Source of the DNA: Cryptosporangium aurantiacum
GTDB taxonomy: Bacteria; Actinomycetota; Actinomycetes; Mycobacteriales; Cryptosporangiaceae
Direction: 5' to 3'
Length of the DNA: 64,000 nt
Assembly: GCF_900143005.1 (NCBI RefSeq)
Contig: NZ_FRCS01000015.1
Location: 105,092 to 169,091 of the forward strand
Shown here: in pieces, positions 1 through 8,589 of the stretch
Layout of the letters: every line of letters begins with the position of its first letter
Position numbering within the stretch: the stretch's first letter is position 1
Translations under genes and position numbers: made by a program
The notes under the pieces: model-generated
Seen by the model: only the letters and a program-made list of their open reading frames with translations
Databases searched by the model: none
Told to the model about the DNA's origin: nothing

Positions 1-1477
1 CCTCGGCGGGCTGATCCCAGAGTGAGCCCTCCGGCCGCGCGATCCGCCGCGTCGCCAGGTGATCCCAGACCTGGTCGGCCAGGCGCCCCAGGTCGCTCCG
101 CAACTCGGGGCTCCGCGTCAGGCCGGCCAGCGTGATGACACGCTTGAGGAGCATGACCGAGAAGTCGGAGACGACCCAGGTCAGCGACGGGCCGCCCTCG
201 GTGTCGCTGCCGGCCAGGCGCAGCGGGACGCCCGGGTCGTGCAGGTCGAGCGCCTGGTCGCGGGCGAGCGGGCGACGGGTGACACGCCCGCGGCTGGCCA
301 GCTCCAACAGCACGCTGAGCACCCGCTCGAGGTCGCTGTCGGGCGCCTTCCGCTGCGCGAGGTCGTGGGTGACCAGCGAGGTGACCAGCAGGCTGAAGTA
401 CTCCGACTCCTCGCCGTCACTGGTCCGCCAGGGAATGTCTTCGAGCGGCCAGCGCTCGGACTCAGAACTCGCGATCGTCGCCCAGTACGAGCGCACGAGG
501 TCGTACCGGAGCTGGAGCGCTGCCGCCAGCCGCTGCTGCTCCTCGTTGAGCAGGCGCAGGACTCGCGTTCGCTCGCTGGTGAGGTCGACGATGCCGGCCA
601 GGGCGATCGTCGTGAAGTACAGCAGCGGTCGGCGCTGCGCGAGGCCCTCGCGCTGCACCCCGACGGGTTCCGTGGTCTCGATCTCCGGAGCGCCGCGCAG
701 CGTCCCCCAGGTCCAGCCGCACTCGAACAGCAGGTTCGGCTTCTCCAGCTCGGACTGCTGGCCGGAACCGATGCTCAGGTCACGCAGCCCGGCGCGGACC
801 TCCTTGAGGCGGGTCTGAAGGTCTTCGACGACCTGGGCCTCCGGCGCCCGACGCTGGTTGACCGTGCCGATCAGCGTCTGCCAGGGAAGCGAGCCCTCTT
901 CGAACACGTTGACGGTGAAGCTCCGCAGCAACCCCACCATCGCCGCGCTCAGCCGGACGCTCGCCAGCCGCTCCAGCTCTTTCGCCTCGTCGATCAACTC
1001 TTGCCGGGTCAGGCTGGCCCGGAGGACCCGGACGAAACCGATCGTGGCCAGCGTGAGCGTGATCGACATCGAGTACGCGTCGACGACGTGCAGCTTTCGC
1101 TGTTCGTCGGAGATTTTCTCGGGATCATCGGCGTTGAAGTACGAGCCGCCGGAGAAATCCGGCGCGCCATCAGTATCGACGTACTCGTGCAGATATTCGG
1201 TCAAGTAGCGGATCAGACGGCGCGGAATGTCGATGCTGTCGCCGATCTTCCGCAGCGCGTCGGCCGCCTCGTCGTCCGTTTCGTCCGGCTGGTCGAGACG
1301 GAAGATGTTGACGAGTGAAGCGGGATGCATGATGCAGAGCAGTTGCTCCGCGTCGGAAATGGAGTTTCGCCCGTCGCGGCCGCCCCACTTCCAGCCGCCG
1401 GCCTTTTCGCCGTTTACCCCGAGGCTCGCGACCGCGCGCCAAATGTCGAGGATTTGCTGCCGTGGCTGCACTCTCAT
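1..1477 (-). CDS. SCO2524-family conserved actinobacterial protein (3' end outside window)
   Basis: Function unknown. The minus strand is open from an ATG at 1477 to the window edge, about 492 codons. I recognise it as like the SCO2524 protein of Streptomyces, part of a conserved set (SCO2521-SCO2525) of undescribed role. The N-terminus reads MRVQPRQQILDIW and is followed by a hallmark stretch WGGRDGRNSISDAEQLL near residue 32. A second conserved stretch is PWRTSDGEESEYFSLL near residue 340. No signal peptide or obvious enzyme motif is visible, and the protein looks helical and soluble. The strand assignment rests on the continuous conserved reading; the long plus-strand frame over it is low in recognisable content. 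The SCO2525-like methyltransferase at 3,073 supports a shared locus. The C-terminus is missing because the window starts inside the gene. Confidence 0.75.
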   Translation of the reverse strand, partial: MRVQPRQQILDIWRAVASLGVNGEKAGGWKWGGRDGRNSISDAEQLLCIMHPASLVNIFRLDQPDETDDEAADALRKIGDSIDIPRRLIRYLTEYLHEYVDTDGAPDFSGGSYFNADDPEKISDEQRKLHVVDAYSMSITLTLATIGFVRVLRASLTRQELIDEAKELERLASVRLSAAMVGLLRSFTVNVFEEGSLPWQTLIGTVNQRRAPEAQVVEDLQTRLKEVRAGLRDLSIGSGQQSELEKPNLLFECGWTWGTLRGAPEIETTEPVGVQREGLAQRRPLLYFTTIALAGIVDLTSERTRVLRLLNEEQQRLAAALQLRYDLVRSYWATIASSESERWPLEDIPWRTSDGEESEYFSLLVTSLVTHDLAQRKAPDSDLERVLSVLLELASRGRVTRRPLARDQALDLHDPGVPLRLAGSDTEGGPSLTWVVSDFSVMLLKRVITLAGLTRSPELRSDLGRLADQVWDHLATRRIARPEGSLWDQPAE

Positions 1478-2164
1478 CGCGTCATCGCCACCCTCCCCCA
1501 TCCGAGACGTCAATGGCGAACGCCGAGCCGCCGCCGCCACGGTAGATGCGCCACAAGCGACCGTTTAACACGCTACTACACCGGGCACGCCGTACAGAAC
1601 GGACCGACGGACGCCCATTGCCCGTCGACCGACGAACTTCACACGGGCGACCCGTGCAAACTCATGACTCTCACGGGACATCTGATCAACCCCGCGTACA
1701 TTGATCAGTCATGAGGCATTGGACGGCTCATCGCGCACCATCACACTCAAAAAGTCCTATGGTTTGCAGAACCAACAAAGGGGATAAACAACTCATAGAG
1801 AGAAGCGATCAACAAACCTCACACACGGGAGTTGTCGAGCACTAGCGGCGAGAGTGAACCCGAACCCCGTACGAGCCGTAACACGATCGAGTGCCCGACA
1901 ATCCGTCCGCTAAGGAAGGCGTGAGCTGCGGATGAACGTTGCGGCCGGACGAAAGGCTTGTAACAGGCTTGTGCCCAGGTCGCGCGGCTGCTTGCGCGCG
2001 CGACGTGAGCGGGTGCAAGATCTCCAGCCAGTGCCCCTGAGGCTCCGGCTGCAGGAGCGTAAGAATCGCTCTTGCCGCTGTAGTCGACAGTGTCACCGCG
2101 CGCACAGTCGGCGCCTTGGACGGGTGGTAGGTTCAGTTGTCTACGACTACTGCGAAGGAACGAC
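1478..2164. other. Long intergenic region, no gene seen
   Basis: About 690 bases separate the leftward SCO2524-like gene from the rightward GNAT gene. I see no supported gene here. The stretch 1,735-1,830 is clearly more AT-rich than its surroundings and contains TGATCA palindromes at about 1,682 and 1,703. It probably holds divergent promoters, but I cannot assign -10 and -35 boxes with confidence. Confidence 0.5.
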
Positions 2165-3070
2165 GTGACTGCGGCCATCCACGAGCAGGCGACGACCGAA
2201 TCAAGCTCTGACGGGTATTTGGTTCGCGTCGGCGAGACGCGTGACCTGGACGCAGTATATGCCATCGCCTGCGCTAAGTTTGCTACAGCAGATGTCTACC
2301 CCCAATTCCTGTTCGGGCAGTTCGCCGACATTCTTGGGGAAGGCTTCGTCGTTGCCGAGTATCGCGGCGAAGTAGTCGGTTATTCGGTCACCATGCTGGA
2401 CGCCGCCCACCCCGATCACGGGGTCGTGCTGTCCTCGGCCGTCAACCCGGCGCACGCCCGCAGCGGCGTCGATGAGCTGCTGCACGCGAGGGCGATGCGA
2501 TACCTCGCCGAACGATCCCGTGAGGTCGACCCGAAGAAGCCGGCGCCTCCGCGCGAGCCGTATGTCGGGCAGACCTTCGGCCCTTATCGCGTGCGAGAGT
2601 TTCGCGCCTCCGACCTTGCCGGCGTGTACGGCGTCGAACTCAGCGCCTTCGGCGACGATCCCTATCCGGTGCTGTTCTTCGAACAGCTCGCCACGGTGCT
2701 GGGCGGGGGCTTTCTCGTCGCCGAGAGTCACTCAGCGGACGGCCCGGCCGTGGTCGGGTACCTCCTCGCCGTTCTCGACGCGCGCTATCCGGACCTGGGT
2801 TGGGTCATGTCGGTGGCCGTGCACGCCGAGCACCGCGGGCACCACGTCGGCTACCACCTGATGGACGCTGCGGAGACCTACTTCAAGAGCCAGCGTTGTA
2901 GCGAGGTCATGCTGACCGTCGACCCGGACAACGTGCCGGCGGTGACGCTCTACAAGAACCTGGATTACCGGGAGATCGAGCGGAACGACAACCACCACGG
3001 TCTCAACCTCTCCCGCCTGGTGATGAAGCAGCACACGTTCGTGGACGTACCGCGGCTGAAGGGCGAGTAG
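2165..3070 (+). CDS. Tandem GNAT-fold acetyltransferase, 301 aa
   Basis: Likely an acetyl-CoA-dependent N-acetyltransferase with two GNAT domains in tandem; the substrate is unknown. The GTG at 2165 is chosen because GAAGGAAC lies just upstream; the frame stays open further 5' but without a good ribosome site. Domain 1 covers about residues 15-140 and domain 2 about 155-295. The acetyl-CoA loop of domain 2 is visible as HRGHHVGYHL. The matching place in domain 1 reads HARSGVDELL and lacks the usual glycine pattern, so domain 1 may be non-catalytic. Both halves share the signature YP..F..Q....G.GF.VAE with the single-domain protein at 3,991, so the three domains are close paralogues. It converges on the methyltransferase at 3,073, 2 bp away. 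Confidence 0.75.
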   Translation: MTAAIHEQATTESSSDGYLVRVGETRDLDAVYAIACAKFATADVYPQFLFGQFADILGEGFVVAEYRGEVVGYSVTMLDAAHPDHGVVLSSAVNPAHARSGVDELLHARAMRYLAERSREVDPKKPAPPREPYVGQTFGPYRVREFRASDLAGVYGVELSAFGDDPYPVLFFEQLATVLGGGFLVAESHSADGPAVVGYLLAVLDARYPDLGWVMSVAVHAEHRGHHVGYHLMDAAETYFKSQRCSEVMLTVDPDNVPAVTLYKNLDYREIERNDNHHGLNLSRLVMKQHTFVDVPRLKGE

Positions 3071-3072
3071 CG

Positions 3073-3876
3073 CTACTCGCGAACAGCTCGGGGCCCCGCT
3101 CGGCCCGTCGCAACGATCATCGCCTCGTGCCCCTCTCGCAACGACCCGTCCGCCCCGTACGGAACGCGTTGGACCGACACGTCCGTCGCGACGCGTGTGA
3201 GCACGTCCTCAACGGCCGCTTTGTCGACCGCATGCGCCGGGAACGGCACGCCGTGCACGCTGTATCCATGAGAGTTTTCCATGTGCGACGTGGCGAACGG
3301 CGCACCTTGGCGCAGCGATCCGACGAAAGACTCCATCGCACCGATGAATTCCGCCTCTTTGGTCGACAGCGACTCAGCGACGAAGAACATCGTCCCCAAG
3401 TCGTACTGCCGACCTTTCAGCCGAAATAAGTCATCGTGACGAATGTGCGCCTTCTGTCGAAACAGCTGCCGCGGATCGCGCACGCGGCGATAAGGCCGCC
3501 TCGTCGTCAACTCGTTCCAGAACAGGAGCCAGTTGTCGTCGAACTCTGCCTGCTGCCGGTCCAGCCAGGCGACGTTCGCCGCGCCACGCTCGACCAGCAC
3601 CAGGCGGTCGACGAACGGCAGCATCGCCAGCGCCGGGTAGAGATTGGCACCGGTGCCGACGTCCACCGCGGTTCGTTCACCCCGCCGGATCCCGAACCGA
3701 CCGCGCCTGAATCCGGCGTCAGTGAAGAAGTCCCGGACTACCCGTAGGATGTGTCGGTCGTCGTCGCGGACCTGCAGGTAGTTGTCATCTACATAGGACG
3801 ACGGGTCGAAGCGATCCCAGTCGGCATCGGCGTTTCGTACAGCCGGCCCCGCCCCGGATCGGTCGTCTTGTGTCAC
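3073..3876 (-). CDS. SCO2525-family SAM-dependent methyltransferase (PNMT/NNMT type)
   Basis: Predicted small-molecule methyltransferase using S-adenosylmethionine. The 267-residue protein starts at GTG 3876. The SAM-binding motif I is AVDVGTGANLYPAL near residue 69, followed by an acidic loop VLVERG near residue 93. The opening DPSSYVDDNY resembles the NNMT/PNMT/TEMT fold, which usually begins with a similar Tyr-containing segment. I recognise it as the SCO2525-type family. Together with the SCO2524-like gene at the left edge this suggests a rearranged version of the SCO2521-2525 set. The real substrate is unknown. The gene is flanked on both sides by GNAT genes. Confidence 0.75.
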   Translation of the reverse strand: MTQDDRSGAGPAVRNADADWDRFDPSSYVDDNYLQVRDDDRHILRVVRDFFTDAGFRRGRFGIRRGERTAVDVGTGANLYPALAMLPFVDRLVLVERGAANVAWLDRQQAEFDDNWLLFWNELTTRRPYRRVRDPRQLFRQKAHIRHDDLFRLKGRQYDLGTMFFVAESLSTKEAEFIGAMESFVGSLRQGAPFATSHMENSHGYSVHGVPFPAHAVDKAAVEDVLTRVATDVSVQRVPYGADGSLREGHEAMIVATGRAGPRAVRE

Positions 3877-3990
3877 CCGTGGCTCCGCTCGACGTCGGTC
3901 GCTGCAGTAACCGGCCAGTAACCAGTCCTATCATGGAATCACGGATGGCACGGGCGCGATCACACACTGTGGACTCCGCAGGGGGCAAGC

Positions 3991-4479
3991 ATGAAGCACC
4001 ATGACCCGACGGCGCCCCTACCGCCTGAGTACCGAATCAGGCAGTGCCGCCGGGAGGACCTCTTCGGAGTTATCCACGTCGACGCCATGGCCTTCGCCGG
4101 GCACGATCTGTTTCCAGGCTTCTTCTTCGTTCAGGCACTGGACATTTGTGGCGACGGCTTTTTGATTGCTGATTTCCACAACGAGATCGTTGGATACGCC
4201 ATCGCAGCACGGAGGCAGGACGAAGTCTTACAGGGATGGATATTGTCGACCGGCGTTCTACCGGACCACCAGCGGCGTGGGATAGGAAGCAACCTCACCG
4301 CGCAGGTGGAGTTGTTTCTGGCGCGCGCGGGAGTATCGGCCACTGTACTGACCGTAGACCCAGAGAATGCGACGGCGCTCCGCTTCTATCAGCGCCTCGG
4401 GTACGAGCAGGTCAGCAGATTCCCGGACCACTTCGGCGAGCGCGAGGACCGGATACTGATGAAACGGCGATTGAATTAG
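3991..4479 (+). CDS. GNAT-family N-acetyltransferase, 162 aa
   Basis: Single-domain acetyltransferase. The acetyl-CoA pyrophosphate loop is the clear motif LPDHQRRGIGSNL near residue 92, and the C-terminal half carries the usual NATALRFYQRLGYEQVSR signature of GNAT beta5-alpha4. The ATG at 3991 follows GGGGG-rich sequence. It is paralogous to both domains of the protein at 2,165 (shared PGFFFVQ and GDGFLIAD segments). Its stop overlaps the stop of the convergent GNAT-membrane fusion gene by a few bases. The substrate is unknown. Confidence 0.8.
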   Translation: MKHHDPTAPLPPEYRIRQCRREDLFGVIHVDAMAFAGHDLFPGFFFVQALDICGDGFLIADFHNEIVGYAIAARRQDEVLQGWILSTGVLPDHQRRGIGSNLTAQVELFLARAGVSATVLTVDPENATALRFYQRLGYEQVSRFPDHFGEREDRILMKRRLN

Positions 4480-5684
4480 CGTCGGATCTGCCAGCGCTGC
4501 ATGCCATCTCGGGTTCCCGCCTCGCTCCGGCGCGCGAACAGGAAGACCGTCGATTGGGCGATCAGGGAGCCCGCGAACGCCAGCGTCCACGGCCAGCTGA
4601 TCGGCGAGTACCGGACGACAACGGCGCCGGCCGCGGGCGCGATGACGATGACAGCGGTGAGAAGGTGGGTCCACACCGACTGGGTGAACCGGCTAGCGAG
4701 CGAGAAACCCGACCGGAAGTAGCAGCCCAACGCCACCGAGGCCACCCCACCGGTGATCAGGGCCGGCACCCAGGACGGCGTCAGCTGCGCGTACGTCACT
4801 TCGAGCGAGACGACGAACGGTAGAACTCCGCCGTACTCCGAGAGGACGTTGCCCCACTTCATGTTGTCGACGAATGCATTGGACCGCAGCCGCGCCAGCT
4901 CGCCCGACGTGTTCGCGTAGATGATCAGCGCCAGCGTCGTCGTCAACGCCGCGCCGAGCAGGAGCACCTTGATGTCGTCCGGGTACTTCCCCGACGTGAA
5001 CGAGAAGCCGAGCACGAACGTGATCGCCGCCAAGATGCCGGCCGCGAACGCAATGCCCGCCATCGACTCGTCGGACTGGAGCGTGGCGATGTCCTCGTTC
5101 TCGAAGCGCGCCACCTCGAGCACCCGCCGGCCGCCGAGGTGGTACGCGCCGGTGACCGCGTAGCTCTCCTCGTCGATCAGGCGTTGAATGGCCTGCCAGG
5201 ACGTCAGCGCGAGGAGGTACCGCTCATCCGGGTCGAGGTACTCGTACCGGCTCTTGTAGACGCAGTAGAGGCCGTGCCGCCCGGGCGCGAACAGGTTGTC
5301 CAGCGCTCGCCGTCCGACGAACCCCTGTTCGAACAGAGCATGCAGCAGGTCCGTGTCGTCCACCGCTACCTGCATCGAGACTGCCGGCCGATCGCGGACG
5401 TCGCGCCCCTTGGCCTCCTGCAGCACGTCGGCGATCAGCAGTTTCTCATCGCCGTGGCTCCGCCGTTCCGGATGCACGACGAGGGACGACAAGAAGACGT
5501 GGGAACCGGGCGGCCGCTCGACCACCAGGTAGGCGACTGGGACACTGCCGACCTCGGCCAACCGGACGCCTTCAGAAGTATCCGGTGGCGGCGCGCCCAG
5601 GCCGGGCCCCGCTAACCCGTGCAGCTCCGCGAGTGCGTCCAAGTCGGCGGTCGTGGCAGACCGAACCGTGGCATCTGTGGTCAT
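4476..5684 (-). CDS. GNAT domain fused to multi-pass membrane domain, 402 aa
   Basis: An unusual fusion. Residues 1-130 resemble a GNAT acetyltransferase: it begins VRSATTADLDALAELHG and has a central strand YLVVERPPGSHVFLSSLVVHP. The normal acetyl-CoA loop RxxGxG is replaced by ERRSHGDEKL, so catalysis is uncertain. Residues about 225-400 hold five or six hydrophobic segments, for example AGIAFAAGILAAITFVLGFS and ALITGGVASVALGCYF. The protein therefore probably sits in the membrane with the GNAT-like domain in the cytoplasm. ATG 5684 is the likely start. I know of no characterised protein with this layout. It shares the locus with three other GNAT domains and the SCO2525-like methyltransferase. 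Confidence 0.65.
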   Translation of the reverse strand: MTTDATVRSATTADLDALAELHGLAGPGLGAPPPDTSEGVRLAEVGSVPVAYLVVERPPGSHVFLSSLVVHPERRSHGDEKLLIADVLQEAKGRDVRDRPAVSMQVAVDDTDLLHALFEQGFVGRRALDNLFAPGRHGLYCVYKSRYEYLDPDERYLLALTSWQAIQRLIDEESYAVTGAYHLGGRRVLEVARFENEDIATLQSDESMAGIAFAAGILAAITFVLGFSFTSGKYPDDIKVLLLGAALTTTLALIIYANTSGELARLRSNAFVDNMKWGNVLSEYGGVLPFVVSLEVTYAQLTPSWVPALITGGVASVALGCYFRSGFSLASRFTQSVWTHLLTAVIVIAPAAGAVVVRYSPISWPWTLAFAGSLIAQSTVFLFARRSEAGTRDGMQRWQIRR

Positions 5685-5796
5685 GACCCCCCAGTCACCG
5701 CGCGTACCCCGGGGTCCATTATCGGTATTCGCGGCGCCGCAAGGACGCCATTCGCGCTAGGCATCCGTGGCCGCGCCGGACGCCGTACCGCGCGGG

Positions 5797-6192
5797 CTAG
5801 CGAGGGCCCAGCAGGTCCCAGCGGTTACCGGCGATGTCGAGGAACACGACGACCCGTCCGTAGGGCTCGTCGCGCGGCTCGCCGACGAACTCCACCCCGG
5901 CTGCCCGCATGCGCTCGTAGTGCGCCTCGAAGTCGTCCACCCGGAGGAAGAAACCGACCCGGCCGGCGAACTGGTCGCCGACCGCCGCAGCCTGACGCTC
6001 GCCGTCGGCCTGGGCGAGCAGGATGCCGGTCTGCGCGCCCGGCGGCCGGACCACGACCCAGCGCTTCGGGCGGCCGCCGTGGGTGGTCACCGCCGGTGAG
6101 TCTTCGACCAACTCGAAGCCGAGAACCTCGGTGAAGAATTCGATCGCCGGGTCATAGGACTCCACCACGATCGCGAACGACTCGATGTGCAC
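5797..6192 (-). CDS. VOC-superfamily (glyoxalase/bleomycin-resistance fold) protein
   Basis: A 131-residue single-chain VOC protein, starting at GTG 6192. It opens with the typical MHIESFAIVVESYDPAIEFF and ends with VVFLDIAGNRWDLLGP, the usual last strand where a metal-binding acidic residue sits. VOC proteins cover lyases, dioxygenases and antibiotic-binding proteins, and the sequence does not show which applies here. The gene stands alone and ends 36 bp from the start of the next feature on the left. Confidence 0.75.
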   Translation of the reverse strand: MHIESFAIVVESYDPAIEFFTEVLGFELVEDSPAVTTHGGRPKRWVVVRPPGAQTGILLAQADGERQAAAVGDQFAGRVGFFLRVDDFEAHYERMRAAGVEFVGEPRDEPYGRVVVFLDIAGNRWDLLGPR

Positions 6193-6228
6193 GTTCGCAG
6201 CCTACGGACGCGGCGGTGGCACTGCGGA

Positions 6229-7377
6229 TCAGCCCTGGACCTCGGTGTAGAGAGCCGCTGTCCGGGCCGCGACCGCGTCCCAGCCGAACTCGTCGAGTAC
6301 GCGCCTGCGGCCGGCCGCTCCCATCGCGGTGGCCGTAGCGGAGTCGGCCACCAGGTGGGTGATCGCGGCCGCCAGATCCCGTTCGAAGGACTGCTCGTCG
6401 GCCGCGTCGTACGGGACCAGCGTGCCTGTGACGCCGTCGGCGACCACCTCCGGGATGCCGCCCATCGCACCGGCGACGACCGGGGTCCCGCACGCCATCG
6501 CCTCCAGGTTGACGATGCCCAGCGGCTCGTACACCGAGGGACAGCAGAACACTGCGGCACTGCTCAGGACCTGCCGGACGTCGTCCGGAGGGAGCATCTC
6601 GGGAACCAGGACGACGCCCGCGCGCTCGGCCGCCAGTTGCCGGACCTCGGCCGCGGCTTCCGGAGTATCGGCGGCCCCAGCCAGCAGGACAAATTGGACG
6701 TCCGGGTCGACGAGCCGGGCGGCCCGTAACAGGTGCGGCAAGCCTTTCTGCCTCGTGACCCGCCCGACGAACGCGACGTACGGCCGGGCCGGATCCACGC
6801 CGAGCCGCCGGAGGACGGCCGGATCGGGGTCCGGAAAGTACAGATCTGGGTCGACGCCGTTCCGGATGACCACGACGCGGGCAGGGTCCAACACCGGGTA
6901 CTGCGCGAGCACGTCGGCCCGCATGGCCGCGCTGACCGCGATCACCGCGTCGGCGCTCTCGATCGCCGTGCGCTCGGCCCAGGACGAGAGCCGGTACCCA
7001 CCGCCGAGTTGCTCGGCCTTCCACGGACGCAGCGGCTCCAGGGAATGGGCGGTAAGGACGTGCGGAACGTCGTGGAGCCGCGCGGCCCAGTGCCCGGCCA
7101 TGTTCGTGTACCAGGTGTGCGAGTGAACGAGGCTCGCGCCGCCGAGCCCGCCGGCGATCGCCAGGTCTCCGGCGAGCACGTCGAGCGCCGGGTTTCCGCC
7201 GAGGTCGCCCAGGGCGTACGCGGCCGCGCCGGGGCGCGGTTCTCCCAGGCAATGCACGTCCACGGCGACGCCGCTGCGGCGCAGGTGCCGGACCAGGAAC
7301 TCCACGTGAACACCGCCGCCGCCGTACACGAACGGTGGGTATTCCCGGGTCAGCATGCCCACTGGCATTATGTTCAC
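6229..7377 (-). CDS. glgM: Glycogen synthase / maltose-1-phosphate synthase (GlgM type)
   Basis: GT-B fold glycosyltransferase of the actinobacterial GlgA/GlgM group, which uses ADP-glucose to build alpha-1,4-glucan or alpha-maltose-1-phosphate in the cytoplasm. The N-terminal acceptor loop reads LTREYPPFVYGGGGVH and the C-terminal donor site has EPLGIVNLEAMACGTPVV with the conserved E-x7-E pattern. The length, 382 residues, is normal for the Corynebacterium-type subfamily. The start may be GTG 7377 or ATG 7368; the latter gives MPVGMLTREYPP, closer to homologues. The divergent ROK gene starts only a few bases away, so the promoters must overlap coding sequence. The mycobacterial homologue (Rv1212c) makes maltose-1-phosphate for the GlgE pathway, but this activity is an inference here. 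Confidence 0.88.
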   Translation of the reverse strand: MNIMPVGMLTREYPPFVYGGGGVHVEFLVRHLRRSGVAVDVHCLGEPRPGAAAYALGDLGGNPALDVLAGDLAIAGGLGGASLVHSHTWYTNMAGHWAARLHDVPHVLTAHSLEPLRPWKAEQLGGGYRLSSWAERTAIESADAVIAVSAAMRADVLAQYPVLDPARVVVIRNGVDPDLYFPDPDPAVLRRLGVDPARPYVAFVGRVTRQKGLPHLLRAARLVDPDVQFVLLAGAADTPEAAAEVRQLAAERAGVVLVPEMLPPDDVRQVLSSAAVFCCPSVYEPLGIVNLEAMACGTPVVAGAMGGIPEVVADGVTGTLVPYDAADEQSFERDLAAAITHLVADSATATAMGAAGRRRVLDEFGWDAVAARTAALYTEVQG

Positions 7378-7380
7378 GCC

Positions 7381-8589
7381 ATGAGCATAATCGGCGGCGT
7401 GAGGACGTCAACGGCTGCCGATCTGCGCAGCGCCAACCTGTCCCGGGCTCTGCGGGCGGTCCACGAGGCTGACAGCCCGCTGACCCGTGCCGAGCTCGGT
7501 CGCCGGCTGGGGTGCGTTCGCGCCACGGTCGGCGCGCTGGTCTCCGATCTCGACGCTCTGGGACTCGTCCGGGAGCGCGCCGCCGAGACGACCGGTCGAC
7601 GTGGCCGCCCGAGCGCGCGGCTCGGCCCGGCCGAGGAGGGCCCGGTCGTCGTCGCGCTGGAGATCACGACCCACGCCGCTCGCACCGCCACCATCCCGAT
7701 CGGGGGCGCTCCCTGCGACGTGACCACCGAGGCGCTGCCCGGCCGCGAGGTGGACGCCGTGCTCGACACCGCCCGGTCCCTGCTCGCGCGCCGGCTGGAC
7801 ACGCTCACCGGCCGCCACGCCGGCGTCGGGGTGGCGATGCATGGCCTCGTCGACCGCCGCACCCGGCGGGTCCTCTCCGCGCCCGGACTCGGATGGGCCG
7901 ACCTCGATCTCGACGTCCTCGACCGGCTCGGGCTGCCGGCCGACCGCCGCGCCCGCATCGACAACGTCGCAAACAGCTCGGCGCTGGCCGAGAGCGTCCG
8001 CGGCCGGGCCCGAGGGGTCGGCACGGTCCTGTACCTGCACGCCGCGGTCGGGTTGGGCGGGGCGCTGCTCGCCGACGGCCGTCTGGTCGCCGGGCGTCGC
8101 GGGTTGGCCGGTGAGTACGGTCACCTGCCGTTCGGTACGGGCGACCGGCTCTGCCGGTGCGGGAACCGGGGATGCTGGGAGACCTCGGTCGACCAGGTGG
8201 CCCTGGCCGAGGCCGCCGGCCGAGACGCCACGCCCTGGACGGCCGAGACGGTCGCGGGCGAGGTCCTCGCGGACGGCTCTCGGAGCGCGCGGGACGCGGT
8301 GGCTCGCACGGCGAGCGCGCTCGGCCGGGGCATCGGCGCGCTGGTCACGGCCGTCGACCCGGACCTGGTCCTGCTCGCCGGGCACGCCGCGACGCTCTTC
8401 GCCGCGGCGTCCGAACGGGTACACGAGGCCGCTGCCGCGGCCTGCCTGCCGCTCCACCGGTCTGACCTGCCGCCGATCGAGACCAGCACACTCGGGGACG
8501 ACGCCGGGCTGGTCGGCGCAGCCGAGTCGGTCTACGCCGTCCTCCTCGACGACCCGGCCACGCTCATGACGCCCTGGACAGCCGCATGA
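7381..8589 (+). CDS. ROK-family transcriptional regulator
   Basis: Sugar-responsive repressor-type protein of 402 residues. The N-terminal winged helix (LTRAELGRRLGCVRATVGALVSDL, split around residues 30-55) is followed by a ROK sugar-kinase-like domain. The ROK zinc site is visible as CRCGNRGCWE near residue 258, and the glycine-rich loop GLGGALLADG is present. The start is either ATG 7381 or GTG 7399; the frame stays open far upstream but runs antisense to glgM. The next gene overlaps by ATGA, so the two are translationally coupled. The divergent glgM is a likely target. Confidence 0.85.
   Translation: MSIIGGVRTSTAADLRSANLSRALRAVHEADSPLTRAELGRRLGCVRATVGALVSDLDALGLVRERAAETTGRRGRPSARLGPAEEGPVVVALEITTHAARTATIPIGGAPCDVTTEALPGREVDAVLDTARSLLARRLDTLTGRHAGVGVAMHGLVDRRTRRVLSAPGLGWADLDLDVLDRLGLPADRRARIDNVANSSALAESVRGRARGVGTVLYLHAAVGLGGALLADGRLVAGRRGLAGEYGHLPFGTGDRLCRCGNRGCWETSVDQVALAEAAGRDATPWTAETVAGEVLADGSRSARDAVARTASALGRGIGALVTAVDPDLVLLAGHAATLFAAASERVHEAAAAACLPLHRSDLPPIETSTLGDDAGLVGAAESVYAVLLDDPATLMTPWTAA

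Noticed and set aside
59..1318. Plus-strand open frame over the left edge
   Set aside because: The minus strand encodes the recognisable SCO2524-like protein; the plus frame has no family features.
1325..1714. Plus-strand 129-codon frame in the first intergenic region
   Set aside because: It is antisense to the start of the SCO2524-like gene and shows no conserved feature.
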